Assembly (NCBI GenBank): GCA_029259715.1
Contig: JAJDEP010000010.1
Span: 62,001 to 126,000, forward strand
Source of the DNA: Planctomycetota bacterium
Lineage (GTDB): Bacteria; Planctomycetota; B15-G4
Direction: 5' to 3'
DNA length: 64,000 nt
In this document: piece after piece, positions 17,941-29,988 of the stretch
How positions within the stretch are numbered: position 1 is the first letter of the stretch
Layout: the number at the start of each line of letters is the position of its first letter
Position numbers and translations under genes: made by a program
Notes under the pieces: generated by a model
What the model was told of the DNA's origin: nothing
Seen by the model: the letters and a program-made list of their open reading frames with translations, nothing else
Database searches by the model: none

Positions 17941-19217
17941 AGGGCCCGCTCTCCGGCATCGCCATGATCGTGCGGCGCAGCCTGCGTCGGCACCTGCTCT
18001 CCACCACGGTGACGGTGCTCGCCATCGGCCTCGCCACGGGGCTGGTCATGGCCGTCTTCGCGGTGAGCGATCAAACTGAGGGCGCGTTCACCGGCGGCGA
18101 CCTCGGCTTCGACGCGGTGGTCGGCGCCCGCGGCAGCCAACTGCAGCTCGTGCTCAACTCGGTCTTCCACCTCGACACCTCGCCCGGCAACGTGCCGTGG
18201 GCGCTGTACGAGCAACTGCAGAGCGACCCGCGGGTGGGCCTCGCCATCCCCTACGCCGTGGGCGACAACTACCTCGGCCACCGCATCGTCGGCACGACGC
18301 CGGAGCTGTTCACCGCGTTCAGCTACCGCGACGGCAAGACGCTGGCCCCCGGGCCCGGCGGCCGCGTGTTCGAACCCGACCTGCGCGAGGCGGTCATCGG
18401 CAGCGCGGTGCCGCAGCGCACGGGCCTCACGCTGGGCGCCACCTTCCAGCCCACCCACGGCGTCGTCGCAACGGGCCGAGAGCGCGACGAGCACGAGGAG
18501 GACTACCTCGTCGTCGCCGTGCTCGAACCGACCAACAGCCCGGCCGACAAGGTCATCTGGATCCCCATCGACGGCATGTTCCACATGTCGGGGCACGTCC
18601 TGCGCGGCGACGGCGAGGAGTTCCACGCCGACGAGCACGAAGGCGAGGAGATCCCAGACGCCGTCAAACAGGTCAGCGCGATCATGCTGAAGCTGCGCGG
18701 GCCCCAGGCCGGCATGGCGCTCAACCAGCAGTACAACCTCGGCGGCAGCGACTACACGGTCGCGTGGCCCGTAGCCGCATCGCTGGCGCAGCTCTTCGAC
18801 AAGCTCGGCTGGGTCGTCTCGGTGCTGCGGCTGGTGGCCTATCTGGTGGTGGTCGTCGCGGCGGGCACGATCCTCGCGAGCCTCTACAACACCATGAACG
18901 AGCGGCGCCGCGAGTTCGCCATCCTGCGCGCCTTGGGCGCCCGGCGGCGCACGGTCATGGTCGCCATCGTGCTCGAGGCCATGGCCATCACCGCCCTGGG
19001 GTGCCTGGCGGGACTGCTCGTCTACGGGGCGATCATGGCCGTGGCGGCCCACCTCGTGCGCGAGCAGACCGGCGTGGTGCTCGACGTGTTCGCGTGGCAT
19101 CCGGCCCTGGCGGCCACGCCCGTGGGCATGCTACTGCTCGGCGGTCTGGCGGGGCTGCTGCCCGCCGCCAAGGCCTACGCCACCGACGTGGCCGCCGGAT
19201 TGCTGCCCACGTCGTGA
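17937..19217 (+). CDS. FtsX-type ABC transporter permease
   Basis: A 426-residue permease with one N-terminal transmembrane segment, a large periplasmic domain (residues ~45-285) and three C-terminal transmembrane segments, the FtsX/MacB_PCD plan. The ERRREFAILRALGARRRTVM loop before the third helix is diagnostic. Single-FtsX-domain permeases of this size usually act as homodimers. Together with the ATPase in front it forms a mechanotransmission-type transporter. The DUF3299 gene follows 46 bp downstream, an association also seen in other bacteria, where related operons have been linked to metal (zinc) response; that link is inferred here. Confidence 0.9.
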
Positions 19218-19263
19218 GGCGAACCTGCGGCAGAGGCCGCCGGGACAGGCCATAATGAGAGCC

Positions 19264-20190
19264 ATGCGCGGCGCCATCCTCGGACCCATCCTGATCCTGC
19301 TCGCCCTCATGGGCGGGGCCGGCGTGTGGTGGATGGCGGCCAACACCCCGCCGGCCGACGCGACGCCCGTGCTCGCCCTGCGCGGCGAACCGATCCGCAA
19401 GGCGCCGGTCGTGTCGAAGGCGCCGGTCAAGTCGCAAGCCCAGGCCGACGCGTCGAAGCCGGCCGTCGGGGAACAGCCGGCCGAACCGGAGGAACTTGGC
19501 GAGGTCGCCAACGCCACACCCGCGCCGACGCCGGACGTCGTGCCGGTCCTGACGCCCTTCGTCTCGACGATCCCGAACCCTCCGCCGCCGCCCCCGCCAC
19601 CGGTCGGCACGGTCGCCGCCGCGAGCGAGCCTGAAGAGTCCGCGCCGGACGAGATCGCAGCCCCCGAGCCGACCCGCCCCGCGCCCCACTTCGCGACCTC
19701 GTTCGCCGCCCCGAACGACAGCGGCGTCGACGACCCGGCGCCGGATCCCGGCAAGGCGGTCGACCCCGCCGACGACTCACTGCTCAACGTCTCCTTCCTC
19801 GACCTCTACCTGAACGACTTCGTGCCGCCGGACCCGGGCCGCGCGCTGCCAGCGGACCGCGAGCCCACCCCGTTCCCCGATCCGGTCCGCGCCCTGCACG
19901 GGCGGCGCATCACCATCGAGGGCTTCATGGTGCCGTCGACCTTCGAGGGCGACGTGGTGTCCGAGTTCATCCTCAGCGGCGACCCGCCCGGCTGCTGCTT
20001 CGGCGGCATCCCCGCCTTCGACCAGTGGATCGAGGTGAAGATGGCGGCCGACGCGGACAAGCCCGAGTACGACCCCTTCGTCATGTACACGGTGACGGGT
20101 CGGCTCGCCGTCGGCGAGGTGATCAACGAGTACGAGCTGCTCGACAGCCTCTACCGCATGTCCGGCGAGGCCGTCAGCGCCGACTGGTAG
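19264..20190 (+). CDS. DUF3299 domain protein with proline-rich linker
   Basis: A 308-residue exported protein. After an N-terminal membrane/signal segment there is a Pro/Ala-rich linker of about 170 residues including a run of nine prolines and valines, then a C-terminal DUF3299 domain (residues ~210-308) with GRRITIEGFMVPSTFEGDVV, GDPPGCCFGG and PAFDQWIEVKM. The double cysteine CCFG is the most conserved point of this family, and may bind a metal. ATG 19264 is favoured over ATG 19255 because CATAAT (19252-19257) looks like a -10 and would include the earlier ATG. It follows the ABC transporter genes. Confidence 0.82.
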   Translation: MRGAILGPILILLALMGGAGVWWMAANTPPADATPVLALRGEPIRKAPVVSKAPVKSQAQADASKPAVGEQPAEPEELGEVANATPAPTPDVVPVLTPFVSTIPNPPPPPPPPVGTVAAASEPEESAPDEIAAPEPTRPAPHFATSFAAPNDSGVDDPAPDPGKAVDPADDSLLNVSFLDLYLNDFVPPDPGRALPADREPTPFPDPVRALHGRRITIEGFMVPSTFEGDVVSEFILSGDPPGCCFGGIPAFDQWIEVKMAADADKPEYDPFVMYTVTGRLAVGEVINEYELLDSLYRMSGEAVSADW

Positions 20191-20222
20191 GGCGCACGGC
20201 GGCGCTCACGCCGGCCGCGCCG
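20191..20222. terminator. Imperfect GC-rich hairpin between convergent genes
   Basis: GGCGCACGGCGGCG, a 4-nt loop CTCA, and CGCCGGCCGCGCC form an imperfect stem directly after the DUF3299 stop codon and before the converging substrate-binding protein gene. There is no U-tract, so this is terminator-like at best. Confidence 0.35.
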
Positions 20223-20247
20223 CCACAGCCGCTCGAATCCGGCCCGC

Positions 20248-21228
20248 CTATTCCGGCAACGCGTCGATGCGGGCGGCCAGCTCCTCGGCGGCATCGAGCA
20301 GGTGGTGCGACACGGTGCTCTGCAGGTGCGGCGGCAGGAACACCACGCGGCCGGTCTTGAGCGCGGTGAGGTGGCGCAGGGACGGCTCGTCGCTCAGGTA
20401 GCGGGCGCTGGTCCCGGGCTCCTCGGCCGTGCCGTCGACCAGGATCACATCGGGGTCCATGAGCAGCAGCTCCTCGATGTCGATGCGATCGTTGCCGACG
20501 CGGCCCGCCTCGGCGGCCAGGTTGCGCAGGCCCGCCAACTGCATGACCACGTGGAGCGAGGTGTCGGCGCCCGCGGTCCAGCCGCCCGACCCGAAGTTGG
20601 TGTAGCTGAGCACGCCGATGGAGGCGCGCGACCCGTCGGCCACGAGCGCATTGCGACGGCGGCTCAGGTCGGCCCACAACGCCGCGGCGGCCGGCTCGGC
20701 GTCCACCGCCCGGGCCAGCAGGTTGATGATGGTCTCCAGGTCGTCGAACGAGCGCAGGGCCGGCAACGCCAGCACCGGGATGCCCGACTGACGCAGCACC
20801 GACGTCGTGTTCAGGTCCTGCCAGGAGTGGGCCACGACCAGGTCGGGTTCCAGAGCGAGCAGGTCCTCGCCGCGATAGTGCGTGAAGGTGCCGGCCGCGC
20901 TCACCCCACCCGACGCGAACAACGAGGCGTCGGCGGGGATGCCGACGATGCGTTCGGTCGCGACCAAGGCCATGAGCAGATCGAGCGCACTGTTGTTCCC
21001 GGCGACGATGCGCTGCGGGACGGCGTCGAGGGTCAGGCGGGTCCCATCAGGCAGGTCGACGGCCCGTCCTCCCTCGGGCGACCCAGCGCTGCTTGATGCC
21101 TCGCCGGATGATGCCTCGCCGGGAGATCCGGCGTCCGCCGACGAATCACCGACCCCGCCGCAGGCGACCAGCGGGCCCCCGACCACAATGAGCGTCACGA
21201 GCAGCAGGCAACGGACGATGGGGCGCAT
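20248..21228 (-). CDS. BtuF/FecB-like substrate-binding lipoprotein of an ABC importer
   Basis: A 326-residue periplasmic binding protein of the helical-backbone class used for cobalamin, haem and Fe-siderophores. The lipobox is LVACGG, followed by a Ser/Ala/Gly linker that contains a 15-bp tandem duplication (21094-21123). The patterns QRIVAGNNSALDLLMAL, LLALEPDLVVAHSW and DIEELLLMDPDVILVDG are typical. It is transcribed away from the permease and ATPase genes at 21340-23333, with which it presumably forms one importer. No cobalamin riboswitch is visible in the 111-bp space between, so Fe or another metal complex is as likely as B12. Confidence 0.88.
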   Translation of the reverse strand: MRPIVRCLLLVTLIVVGGPLVACGGVGDSSADAGSPGEASSGEASSSAGSPEGGRAVDLPDGTRLTLDAVPQRIVAGNNSALDLLMALVATERIVGIPADASLFASGGVSAAGTFTHYRGEDLLALEPDLVVAHSWQDLNTTSVLRQSGIPVLALPALRSFDDLETIINLLARAVDAEPAAAALWADLSRRRNALVADGSRASIGVLSYTNFGSGGWTAGADTSLHVVMQLAGLRNLAAEAGRVGNDRIDIEELLLMDPDVILVDGTAEEPGTSARYLSDEPSLRHLTALKTGRVVFLPPHLQSTVSHHLLDAAEELAARIDALPE

Positions 21229-21339
21229 GGCGGGCACGGTGGAGACACCGCATCGGAGGGTGCGGCGCCGCGCCCGGCTTCGGGCAATGGACTCCGGCGG
21301 CGCGCTCGTCCACCCTAGCGCAGCCCTCGCGCTCGACCA

Positions 21340-22439
21340 ATGGCAGCCACCGCACCCACCTCACCCGCCCCGCCCGAGCCCCGACGCCTGTCGCCCGGAC
21401 GGCTCGGCCTGCTGCTCGGCGGGATCCTCGCGGTGCTGTTCGTCTACGCCGTCCGCAGCGGGAGCACCGGCCTGCACGACTGGGACACGACCTGGCAGGG
21501 CGTCTCGTCCCTGCTCGGATTCGGCGACCCGCTCCCCGGCAGCCTGCAGACCATCGTCGAGCTGCGCCTGTTCCGGGCGCTGGTGGCGCTCGGCGTGGGC
21601 GCCGCCCTGGCCCTCTCGGGCGGACTGCTCCAGGGCGTGTTCCGCAACGACCTGGCCTCGCCCTCCATCATCGGCGTCTCGGCGGGCGCGGCCCTGGGCG
21701 CGTCGCTGGCCATCCTCGTCATCGGCGGTTACGGCCCGCAGTTCTTCCTCGAGGAGTTCGCCGGGGTGGCGCCGCTGTTCGTGAGCGCGGCCGCGTTCCT
21801 CTTCGCCCTGGGCACGGTCTGGCTGGTGACCCGGCTCGCCACCACGGGCGGCCGCATCTCGGTGCCCACCCTGCTGCTCACCGGCATCGCCCTCAACGCC
21901 ATCATCAGCGGGCTGCTCGCGGCCATCCAATCGCTGGTGCTGCAGGACTATGAGGTGGCCCGTGCGATCATCTCGTGGACCTTCGGCACCCTCGACGACC
22001 GCACCGGCTACCACGTGGCCCTGATCTGGACCGGCGTGGCCCTGTCCGCCTCGGTGATCCCCTTCGTGTCGGTGGAGCTCGACCTCTTCGCCGGGGGCGA
22101 GGACGACGCGCGCAGCCTCGGCGTGCACACCCAACGCACCAAGAACCTGGCCCTGCTCTCGGCGGCCCTCGCCGCCGGCGTGGCCGTGGCCGTAGCCGGT
22201 CAGATCGCCTTCCTCGGCCTCACCGTGCCGCACCTGCTGCGCATGCTCGTGGGCCGCGGTCACCGCGCGCTGCTGCCCCTGTGCCTGCTCGGCGGCCCGA
22301 CCTTCCTGCTGGGCGCCGACCTGGCCCAGCGCTGGTTGTTGGGCACGGGCGCGCTGCAACCCGGCGTGGTCATGTCGCTCATCGGCGGCCCCTTCTTCCT
22401 GTTCCTGCTGGTGCGCAACCGCGCCAAGATCCAGGCCTG

Positions 22440-22443
<4 letters not shown>
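21340..22443 (+). CDS. FecCD/BtuC-family ABC importer permease
   Basis: A 367-residue permease with nine to ten hydrophobic helices. The sequences RLFRALVALGVGAALALSGG, QGVFRNDLASPSIIGVSAGAALGA and GQIAFLGLTVPHLLRMLVG are hallmark motifs of the FecCD/BtuC type II importer family, the last including the coupling-helix region. It acts in the inner membrane as a dimer. Its stop codon overlaps the ATPase GTG start by 4 bp. The substrate (B12, haem or Fe-siderophore) is undecided. Confidence 0.92.
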
Positions 22444-23333
<890 letters not shown>

Positions 23334-23379
23334 TCGCCGGCGCCGCGTGCGTCGACGCCGCGGCCCGCCCCGGGCGCGC

Positions 23380-25611
<2,232 letters not shown>

Positions 25612-25731
25612 GGATCGGCTCCGGTGGGCGTGACCCGAGGCCCCTGTATACACGCTGTCCCGGCCGACAAGGCACCGGGCGGCCGGGCGGGGTCGCGGCC
25701 CCGGAGCGGCACCCGACCTCGGGCGGGTTCT

Positions 25732-25759
25732 TCACGCCATCGGGCGATCCTGGTAGGTT
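25732..25759 (+). promoter_or_regulatory. Putative promoter of the rpmB-rpmG operon
   Basis: TTCACG (25732-25737) and TAGGTT (25754-25759) are 16 bp apart, the best two-part promoter match in the 298-bp divergent space 25612-25909. It would give an untranslated leader of about 140 nt before rpmB. Confidence 0.4.
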
Positions 25760-25835
25760 TGGCCCCCTTCGACTCTGCCCGTCAAAGGGTCGACCCGGGT
25801 CAGCAACGGGTCGCCGACGTGCGGGTCACCGGTGG

Positions 25836-25883
25836 GCTCGATCACCGCAGTGCTCGATCACCGAATTGCTCGATCACCGAATT
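25836..25883. repeat. 16-bp tandem repeat in the rpmB leader
   Basis: Three consecutive copies of GCTCGATCACCGAATT (the first ending CAGT instead of AATT) at 25836-25851, 25852-25867 and 25868-25883, 26 bp before the rpmB start codon. The unit length is not a multiple of three and the region is non-coding. Confidence 0.9.
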
Positions 25884-25909
25884 GCTGGGCGTCGTTCAGG
25901 AGAGTTGCC

Positions 25910-26245
25910 ATGTCTCGTGTCTGCCAAGTGTCCAAGCGCGGTACGCGTGTCGGACATTCGATCGCCCGGCGCGGTCTCGCCAAGCCCAAGGGCGGTATCG
26001 GACTCAAGACCACGGGCGTCACCAAGCGCAAGTTCAAGGTCAACGTCCACCGCAAGCGCATCTGGGTGCCCGAGCTGAAGCGCTATGTGCGCGTGCGGCT
26101 CTCGGCCAAGGCGCTCAAGGCCATCGACGTGAAGGGCCCCTACCGGGTGCTCGTCAGCGCCGGACTGATCAAGCCCATCAAGCCCAAGGCACGCAAGTCG
26201 CCGGCGACCGCCGAGGCTCCCGCCGCTCCGACGTCGGACGCCTGA
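25910..26245 (+). CDS. rpmB: Large ribosomal subunit protein bL28
   Basis: A 111-residue protein with the bL28 core: MSRVCQVSKRGTRVGHSIAR at the start, then TKRKFKVNVHRKRIWVPE and RVRLSAKALKAIDVKGP. The core is about 80 residues; the Pro/Ala-rich tail KPKARKSPATAEAPAAPTSDA is a lineage-specific extension. ATG 25910 follows AGGAGAGTTGCC, a good ribosome-binding site. rpmG follows 27 bp downstream, the usual pairing. Confidence 0.95.
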   Translation: MSRVCQVSKRGTRVGHSIARRGLAKPKGGIGLKTTGVTKRKFKVNVHRKRIWVPELKRYVRVRLSAKALKAIDVKGPYRVLVSAGLIKPIKPKARKSPATAEAPAAPTSDA

Positions 26246-26272
26246 CGCCCCCCGCTTTCTCGAGAACCGGCC

Positions 26273-26437
26273 ATGGCCAAGTCAAAGAAGAAGGTCGATG
26301 TCGTGCACCTGGTGTGCAGCGAGACCGGCGACCAGAACTACACCATCAAGAAAAAGGTGGGCACGGCGAAGCTCGAGCTGAAGAAGTACAGCCCGCGTCT
26401 GCGCCGACACACCGTCCACGTCGAGCGGAAGAAGTAG
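26273..26437 (+). CDS. rpmG: Large ribosomal subunit protein bL33
   Basis: A 54-residue basic protein starting [20 protein letters not shown] and ending HTVHVERKK, clearly bL33. It keeps only one of the four cysteines of zinc-binding bL33 (C15), so it is a zinc-independent C-minus form by that criterion. It lies 27 bp after rpmB and shares its transcript. The frame converges on the KefB-like gene. Confidence 0.95.
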   Translation: MAKSKKKVDVVHLVCSETGDQNYTIKKKVGTAKLELKKYSPRLRRHTVHVERKK

Positions 26438-26518
26438 GGCGCCGTCCCCATCGAGCGCGCACGGCCGAGCGCCCGTGATGAGCGGCGCCGCTGACGGATC
26501 TGCGCCTGAGGCGTCGAC

Positions 26519-28255
26519 CTAAGCCGGGACCGGGTCCGCCCCTTCACCATCGAGGGCGTCGTCGTCCTCCTCGTCCTCGAGGAAATAGTTGAAGTCCTTG
26601 GTCTCCTCCACGTGGAGGATGGCCCAGGCGTGGGCCGCCGACTTGGCCGTGAAGAGCTGCCGCTGGATGTTGCGGTCGGTGCCGAGGGCCTGGGCCAGGG
26701 CCGCGAGCACCGAGAGGTGGCGGTTGCGCTGATCGGGCGGCGTGGCGAGCACCACCATGCAGTAGACCGGCACACCGTCGGGCGTTTCGAAATCCATGCC
26801 GGTGCGCGAGATGCCCATGGCGCCCACGATCTCGTCGCCCCCCGCCAGCGTCCCGTGGGGCAGCGCCAGCCCGCTGCCGAAGCAGGTGCTCGCCTGCGAC
26901 TCGCGGTCGAGCACCGAGGCCAGCAGGGCCTTGCGGTCGGCATCGAGCCGGTTGGTGCGGATCAACACGTCCACGAGCTGGGCGATGGCCTGCTCCTTCG
27001 TGGACGCCTCGAAGCCCGTGACGATGTTCTCCTCGTGCAGGAAGTCGATCAGCCGCTCGCGGTCGTGGTCGACCTCGCCCGAGCGCGTCAGGGCGATGCG
27101 GGTCAGCCACGGACCGACGATCTCGTTGGCGGTGACCACGGCCAGACCGGTGGTGAGCACCACCGACGAGATCGAGCTCAGGGCCGGGTCGTCCTGCACG
27201 AGCAGCAGCAGGCCCACCGCCACGCCGGCCTGGGGCACGAGCGCCATGCCGAGGTAGCTGCGCAGGCGCCGGGTCGCATGGGCCAGGCCCATGGCCAGCC
27301 GCGCCGCCGCCAACTTGCCCACCAAGCGCCCCGTGAAGACCAGGCCCGCGATGACACCGGCCTCGCCGAGGTGCTCGACGTCGAGGTGCATGCCCGCCAG
27401 GGTGAAGAACACCGCGAAGATGGCGTCGCGCACGTTGACGAAGGCCGACTCGACGATCTCGTCCTTGTCGGGCGTGAGGTTGGCCAGGACCACGCCGAGG
27501 AACAGGCACGCCAGCAGCGACGAGGCGCCGATGAGCTCGGCCGCCCCGAAGGTGAGCATGACCGTCAGCATCGAGGCCGTGGCCAGGCGCTCGGCCTTGA
27601 ACACCTTGCGGGTGATCAGGATCAGCAGGCCGCCCAGCCCCAGCCCGAGCACCGCGGCCATGCCCAGCTGCTGCAGCGGCAGCAGGAAGAAGTCGCTCAG
27701 CGGGTGCACGACGCTCGCGTCGAGCTCGACCCGCGCCGCCATGCGCGCCACCTCGAACATGAGGATGCAGGCGATGTTGTTGAGGGCCACGGCCCCCACC
27801 AGCGTCTTGACGAACACGCCCTTGCTGCGCGTCTCGGCGATGAGCGCGATGATCGTCGCCGGCGCGGTGGAGATGCACAGCGTCGCGAGCAGTCCGGCGG
27901 TGGGCCAATCGGCGCCGTAGACGTGGCGAACCACCGACCACACGATCACGGGCGTGATCACCACCTCGCACGCCAGCAGGATGCCCAGGCGCTTGCGGGC
28001 GTTTCTCAGGCGGCGCAGGTTGAGGTGCCCGCCCACCACCATGACCATCACGCCCAGGGCGAAGTGGGTCACCGGCTGCAGGCCGTCCACCGATTCGCGC
28101 GGGAACAGATCGAGGCCGGCGGCCCCGAGCAGCACGCCCACCAGGATCTGCCCGGTCACGCTGCCCAGCTGGATGCGCTTGGTGACCTCCCCGGCCAGCA
28201 GGCCGGCGACGATCACCACGGCCAGGATCAGCAGCGGGTCGGCAGAAGTGAACAC
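26519..28255 (-). CDS. KefB-type cation:proton antiporter fused to a PTS EIIA-like domain
   Basis: A 578-residue protein. Residues ~1-400 form about twelve membrane segments of the CPA2 Na+/H+ (K+/H+) exchanger family. Residues ~430-560 form a type-2 PTS EIIA (fructose/mannitol-like) domain with the phosphorylatable histidine H467 in LALPHGT. The C-terminus is very acidic (LEDEEDDDALDGEG). The exchanger would regulate internal pH or cation content, perhaps under control of phosphotransfer, as suggested for other fusions. The start is GTG 28255. No other PTS gene is in the window. Confidence 0.88.
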   Translation of the reverse strand: MFTSADPLLILAVVIVAGLLAGEVTKRIQLGSVTGQILVGVLLGAAGLDLFPRESVDGLQPVTHFALGVMVMVVGGHLNLRRLRNARKRLGILLACEVVITPVIVWSVVRHVYGADWPTAGLLATLCISTAPATIIALIAETRSKGVFVKTLVGAVALNNIACILMFEVARMAARVELDASVVHPLSDFFLLPLQQLGMAAVLGLGLGGLLILITRKVFKAERLATASMLTVMLTFGAAELIGASSLLACLFLGVVLANLTPDKDEIVESAFVNVRDAIFAVFFTLAGMHLDVEHLGEAGVIAGLVFTGRLVGKLAAARLAMGLAHATRRLRSYLGMALVPQAGVAVGLLLLVQDDPALSSISSVVLTTGLAVVTANEIVGPWLTRIALTRSGEVDHDRERLIDFLHEENIVTGFEASTKEQAIAQLVDVLIRTNRLDADRKALLASVLDRESQASTCFGSGLALPHGTLAGGDEIVGAMGISRTGMDFETPDGVPVYCMVVLATPPDQRNRHLSVLAALAQALGTDRNIQRQLFTAKSAAHAWAILHVEETKDFNYFLEDEEDDDALDGEGADPVPA

Positions 28256-28344
28256 GGGGCTGATCGTGCCTTTCGGGACGGTGGGGTTGAACCGCGCAGA
28301 CGAAACGCCGGGAAACCGGGCCGCAGCCCTGACTCAGCCGCGAC

Positions 28345-29049
28345 TCAGCGCGGAATGAGCCGGTACTCCACGAACTCGAGCCCCTCGTCTTCGCCGGGAC
28401 GGGTTGCGGCCGTCGTGTAGCGCTTCTCGATCCAGTCGCGGTCGACGGGGAAGAGCACGTCGCCGTCCTGCCGCCCCACCGCCGGCACCCAGGTGATGAC
28501 GAGGGGATCGGGCAGCGGCCCCGACTCGTCGAGGACCTGGGCGAAGATCTGCCCCCCGCCGATGACGAACAGGCGCTCGGCCTCTGCATGACTCGCGTCG
28601 TTCGCGCCGTTCGCGCCCGGCCGGGCCGCGGACCCGCCGACGGGATGGGCACGCCACCAGGCCACCGCCGCGTCGACCGAACCGAACCAGCGCGCGCCGT
28701 CTCGTTCGGCGCCCTCGGGCAGGACAGCGTCGGCGTCGGCCCCCACGCTGCGCGACACGATCAGATGCCGGCGCCTGGGCAGGGGCTTGGCGCCGAAGCT
28801 CTCCCAGGTCTTGCGCCCCATCACCAGGGCGTGGCCCAGGGTCGTGCGCTTGAAGTGCTTCAGGTCCTCGGGGTGATGCCAGGGCAGGTCGTCGTCGCGA
28901 CCGATGACGCCGTCGCGCGCCACGGCCACGACGATGCCGTAGGGCGCGGCCTCGGGAGCCTCATGGTCACGAGCCCCCTCATCGGAAGGATCGGCGCCCG
29001 TCTCTGCAGCCCCGGACTCTGCGGCGTCGTCCGCCGGCGTCCCGTCCAC
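28345..29049 (-). CDS. folA: Dihydrofolate reductase with acidic N-terminal extension
   Basis: The DHFR domain begins about residue 43 (YGIVVAVARDGVIGRDDDLPWH) and shows the folate/NADPH motifs LVMGRKTWESFG and LFVIGGGQIF. It reduces dihydrofolate, which the thymidylate synthase next to it regenerates as product. At 234 residues it is longer than the usual ~160: there is a 42-residue acidic, low-complexity N-terminal tail and an Ala/Gly/Asn insertion (HPVGGSAARPGANGANDASHAE). The GTG at 29049 lies 5 bp after the thyA stop; the tail might be absent if a later non-ATG start is used. Confidence 0.9.
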   Translation of the reverse strand: MDGTPADDAAESGAAETGADPSDEGARDHEAPEAAPYGIVVAVARDGVIGRDDDLPWHHPEDLKHFKRTTLGHALVMGRKTWESFGAKPLPRRRHLIVSRSVGADADAVLPEGAERDGARWFGSVDAAVAWWRAHPVGGSAARPGANGANDASHAEAERLFVIGGGQIFAQVLDESGPLPDPLVITWVPAVGRQDGDVLFPVDRDWIEKRYTTAATRPGEDEGLEFVEYRLIPR

Positions 29050-29054
29050 GCGCG

Positions 29055-29897
29055 TCAGACCGCCACCTTGAAGCTGATGGGCTTGTGGCACTCGTAGCCG
29101 CTCAGCACGAAGTCGTCGAAGCCCAGGTCGTCGAAGGGCTTGTCGGCGATGGTGAGGTTTGGCAGCGGCAGGGGGTCGCGCATGATCTGCCGGCGCAGGC
29201 CCTCGACGTGGTCGTAGTCGGCCATCGAGCCGTCGGGCGACGCGCTGTAGATGTGCGCGTCGACGATGGTGTGGTCGAAGATGCCCGGCGCGAGGCCCGC
29301 ATCGTGGGCCAGCATGGTGGTGAGCGTCGCGTAGGCCGCCATGTTGAAGGGGATGCCCAGGGCGATGTCGCCCGAGCGCTGGGTCAGGTGGCAGTTGAGC
29401 CGGCCGTTCAGAACCTGGAACGCGAAGGTGTAGTGGCACGGCGGCAGCTTGCTGCTCCACGCGTTGCCCGGCTCCCACGCGGTGACGACCATGCGCCGCG
29501 ACGTCGGGTCGTGCTTCAAGGCATGACGCACCAAGGCGATCTGGTCGATCTCGGTCACGTCCCAGCCGCCGTCGGCGCGCTTCTTCGCGCTGGGGAAGTG
29601 GCGCCAGTAGTGGCCGTAGGCCGTGTCGAGGTTGCCCTCAGCGTCGGCCCAGGCGTCCCAGATCTTGGTGTGCTCGCGCAGGTTGCGGATGTGGTCGTCG
29701 CCCGACAGATACCAGAGCAACTCGTGCAGCACCGACGCCCAGCGCATCTTCTTGGTGGTCAGCAACGGGAAGCCCTGCGCCAGGTCGTGGCGGTAGTGGG
29801 CGCCGAAGTACGAGATCGTGTGGACGCCCGTGCGCTCGTTGGGCTTGTGGACGCCCTCATCGAGGACGAGCTTGACGAGATCGAGGTAGGCCTGCAT
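29055..29897 (-). CDS. thyA: Thymidylate synthase
   Basis: A 280-residue ThyA. The nucleophile is C154 in SKLPPCHYTF, and the N-terminal NERTGVHTISYFG, the central LTQRSGDIALGIPFN and the FDDFVLSGYECH terminus are all present. It methylates dUMP to dTMP with methylene-tetrahydrofolate, giving dihydrofolate for the folA product. ATG 29897 has no Shine-Dalgarno sequence; instead TAGAAT (29906-29911, minus strand) ends 8 nt before it, so the mRNA may be leaderless. folA follows with a 5-bp gap. Confidence 0.96.
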   Translation of the reverse strand: MQAYLDLVKLVLDEGVHKPNERTGVHTISYFGAHYRHDLAQGFPLLTTKKMRWASVLHELLWYLSGDDHIRNLREHTKIWDAWADAEGNLDTAYGHYWRHFPSAKKRADGGWDVTEIDQIALVRHALKHDPTSRRMVVTAWEPGNAWSSKLPPCHYTFAFQVLNGRLNCHLTQRSGDIALGIPFNMAAYATLTTMLAHDAGLAPGIFDHTIVDAHIYSASPDGSMADYDHVEGLRRQIMRDPLPLPNLTIADKPFDDLGFDDFVLSGYECHKPISFKVAV

Positions 29898-29905
29898 CGA
29901 GGTCG

Positions 29906-29911
29906 ATTCTA
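29906..29911 (-). promoter_or_regulatory. -10-like hexamer directly before thyA
   Basis: TAGAAT on the minus strand ends 8 nt before the thyA ATG. The 91-bp divergent space 29898-29988 contains no other obvious element and no Shine-Dalgarno sequence before thyA. Confidence 0.4.
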
Positions 29912-29988
29912 GAGTGGGAGCCGCGGCGCTTCCATTTGCGTCGGAACCAATCGCCGCCAAGCCGCCGCCCGGGGCCGCCGACTCCACG

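Noticed and set aside
20220..20240. A TCGAATCC string resembling the T-loop of a tRNA.
   Set aside because: No acceptor stem, anticodon arm or other tRNA elements surround it.
21229..21339. A cobalamin riboswitch before the BtuC-like gene.
   Set aside because: The space is too short for the full element on either strand and no B12-box-like sequence was seen.
26481..26492. The palindrome AGCGGCGCCGCT between rpmG and the KefB-like gene as terminator.
   Set aside because: It is a bare 12-bp self-complementary sequence without loop or U-tract, expected by chance in such GC-rich DNA.
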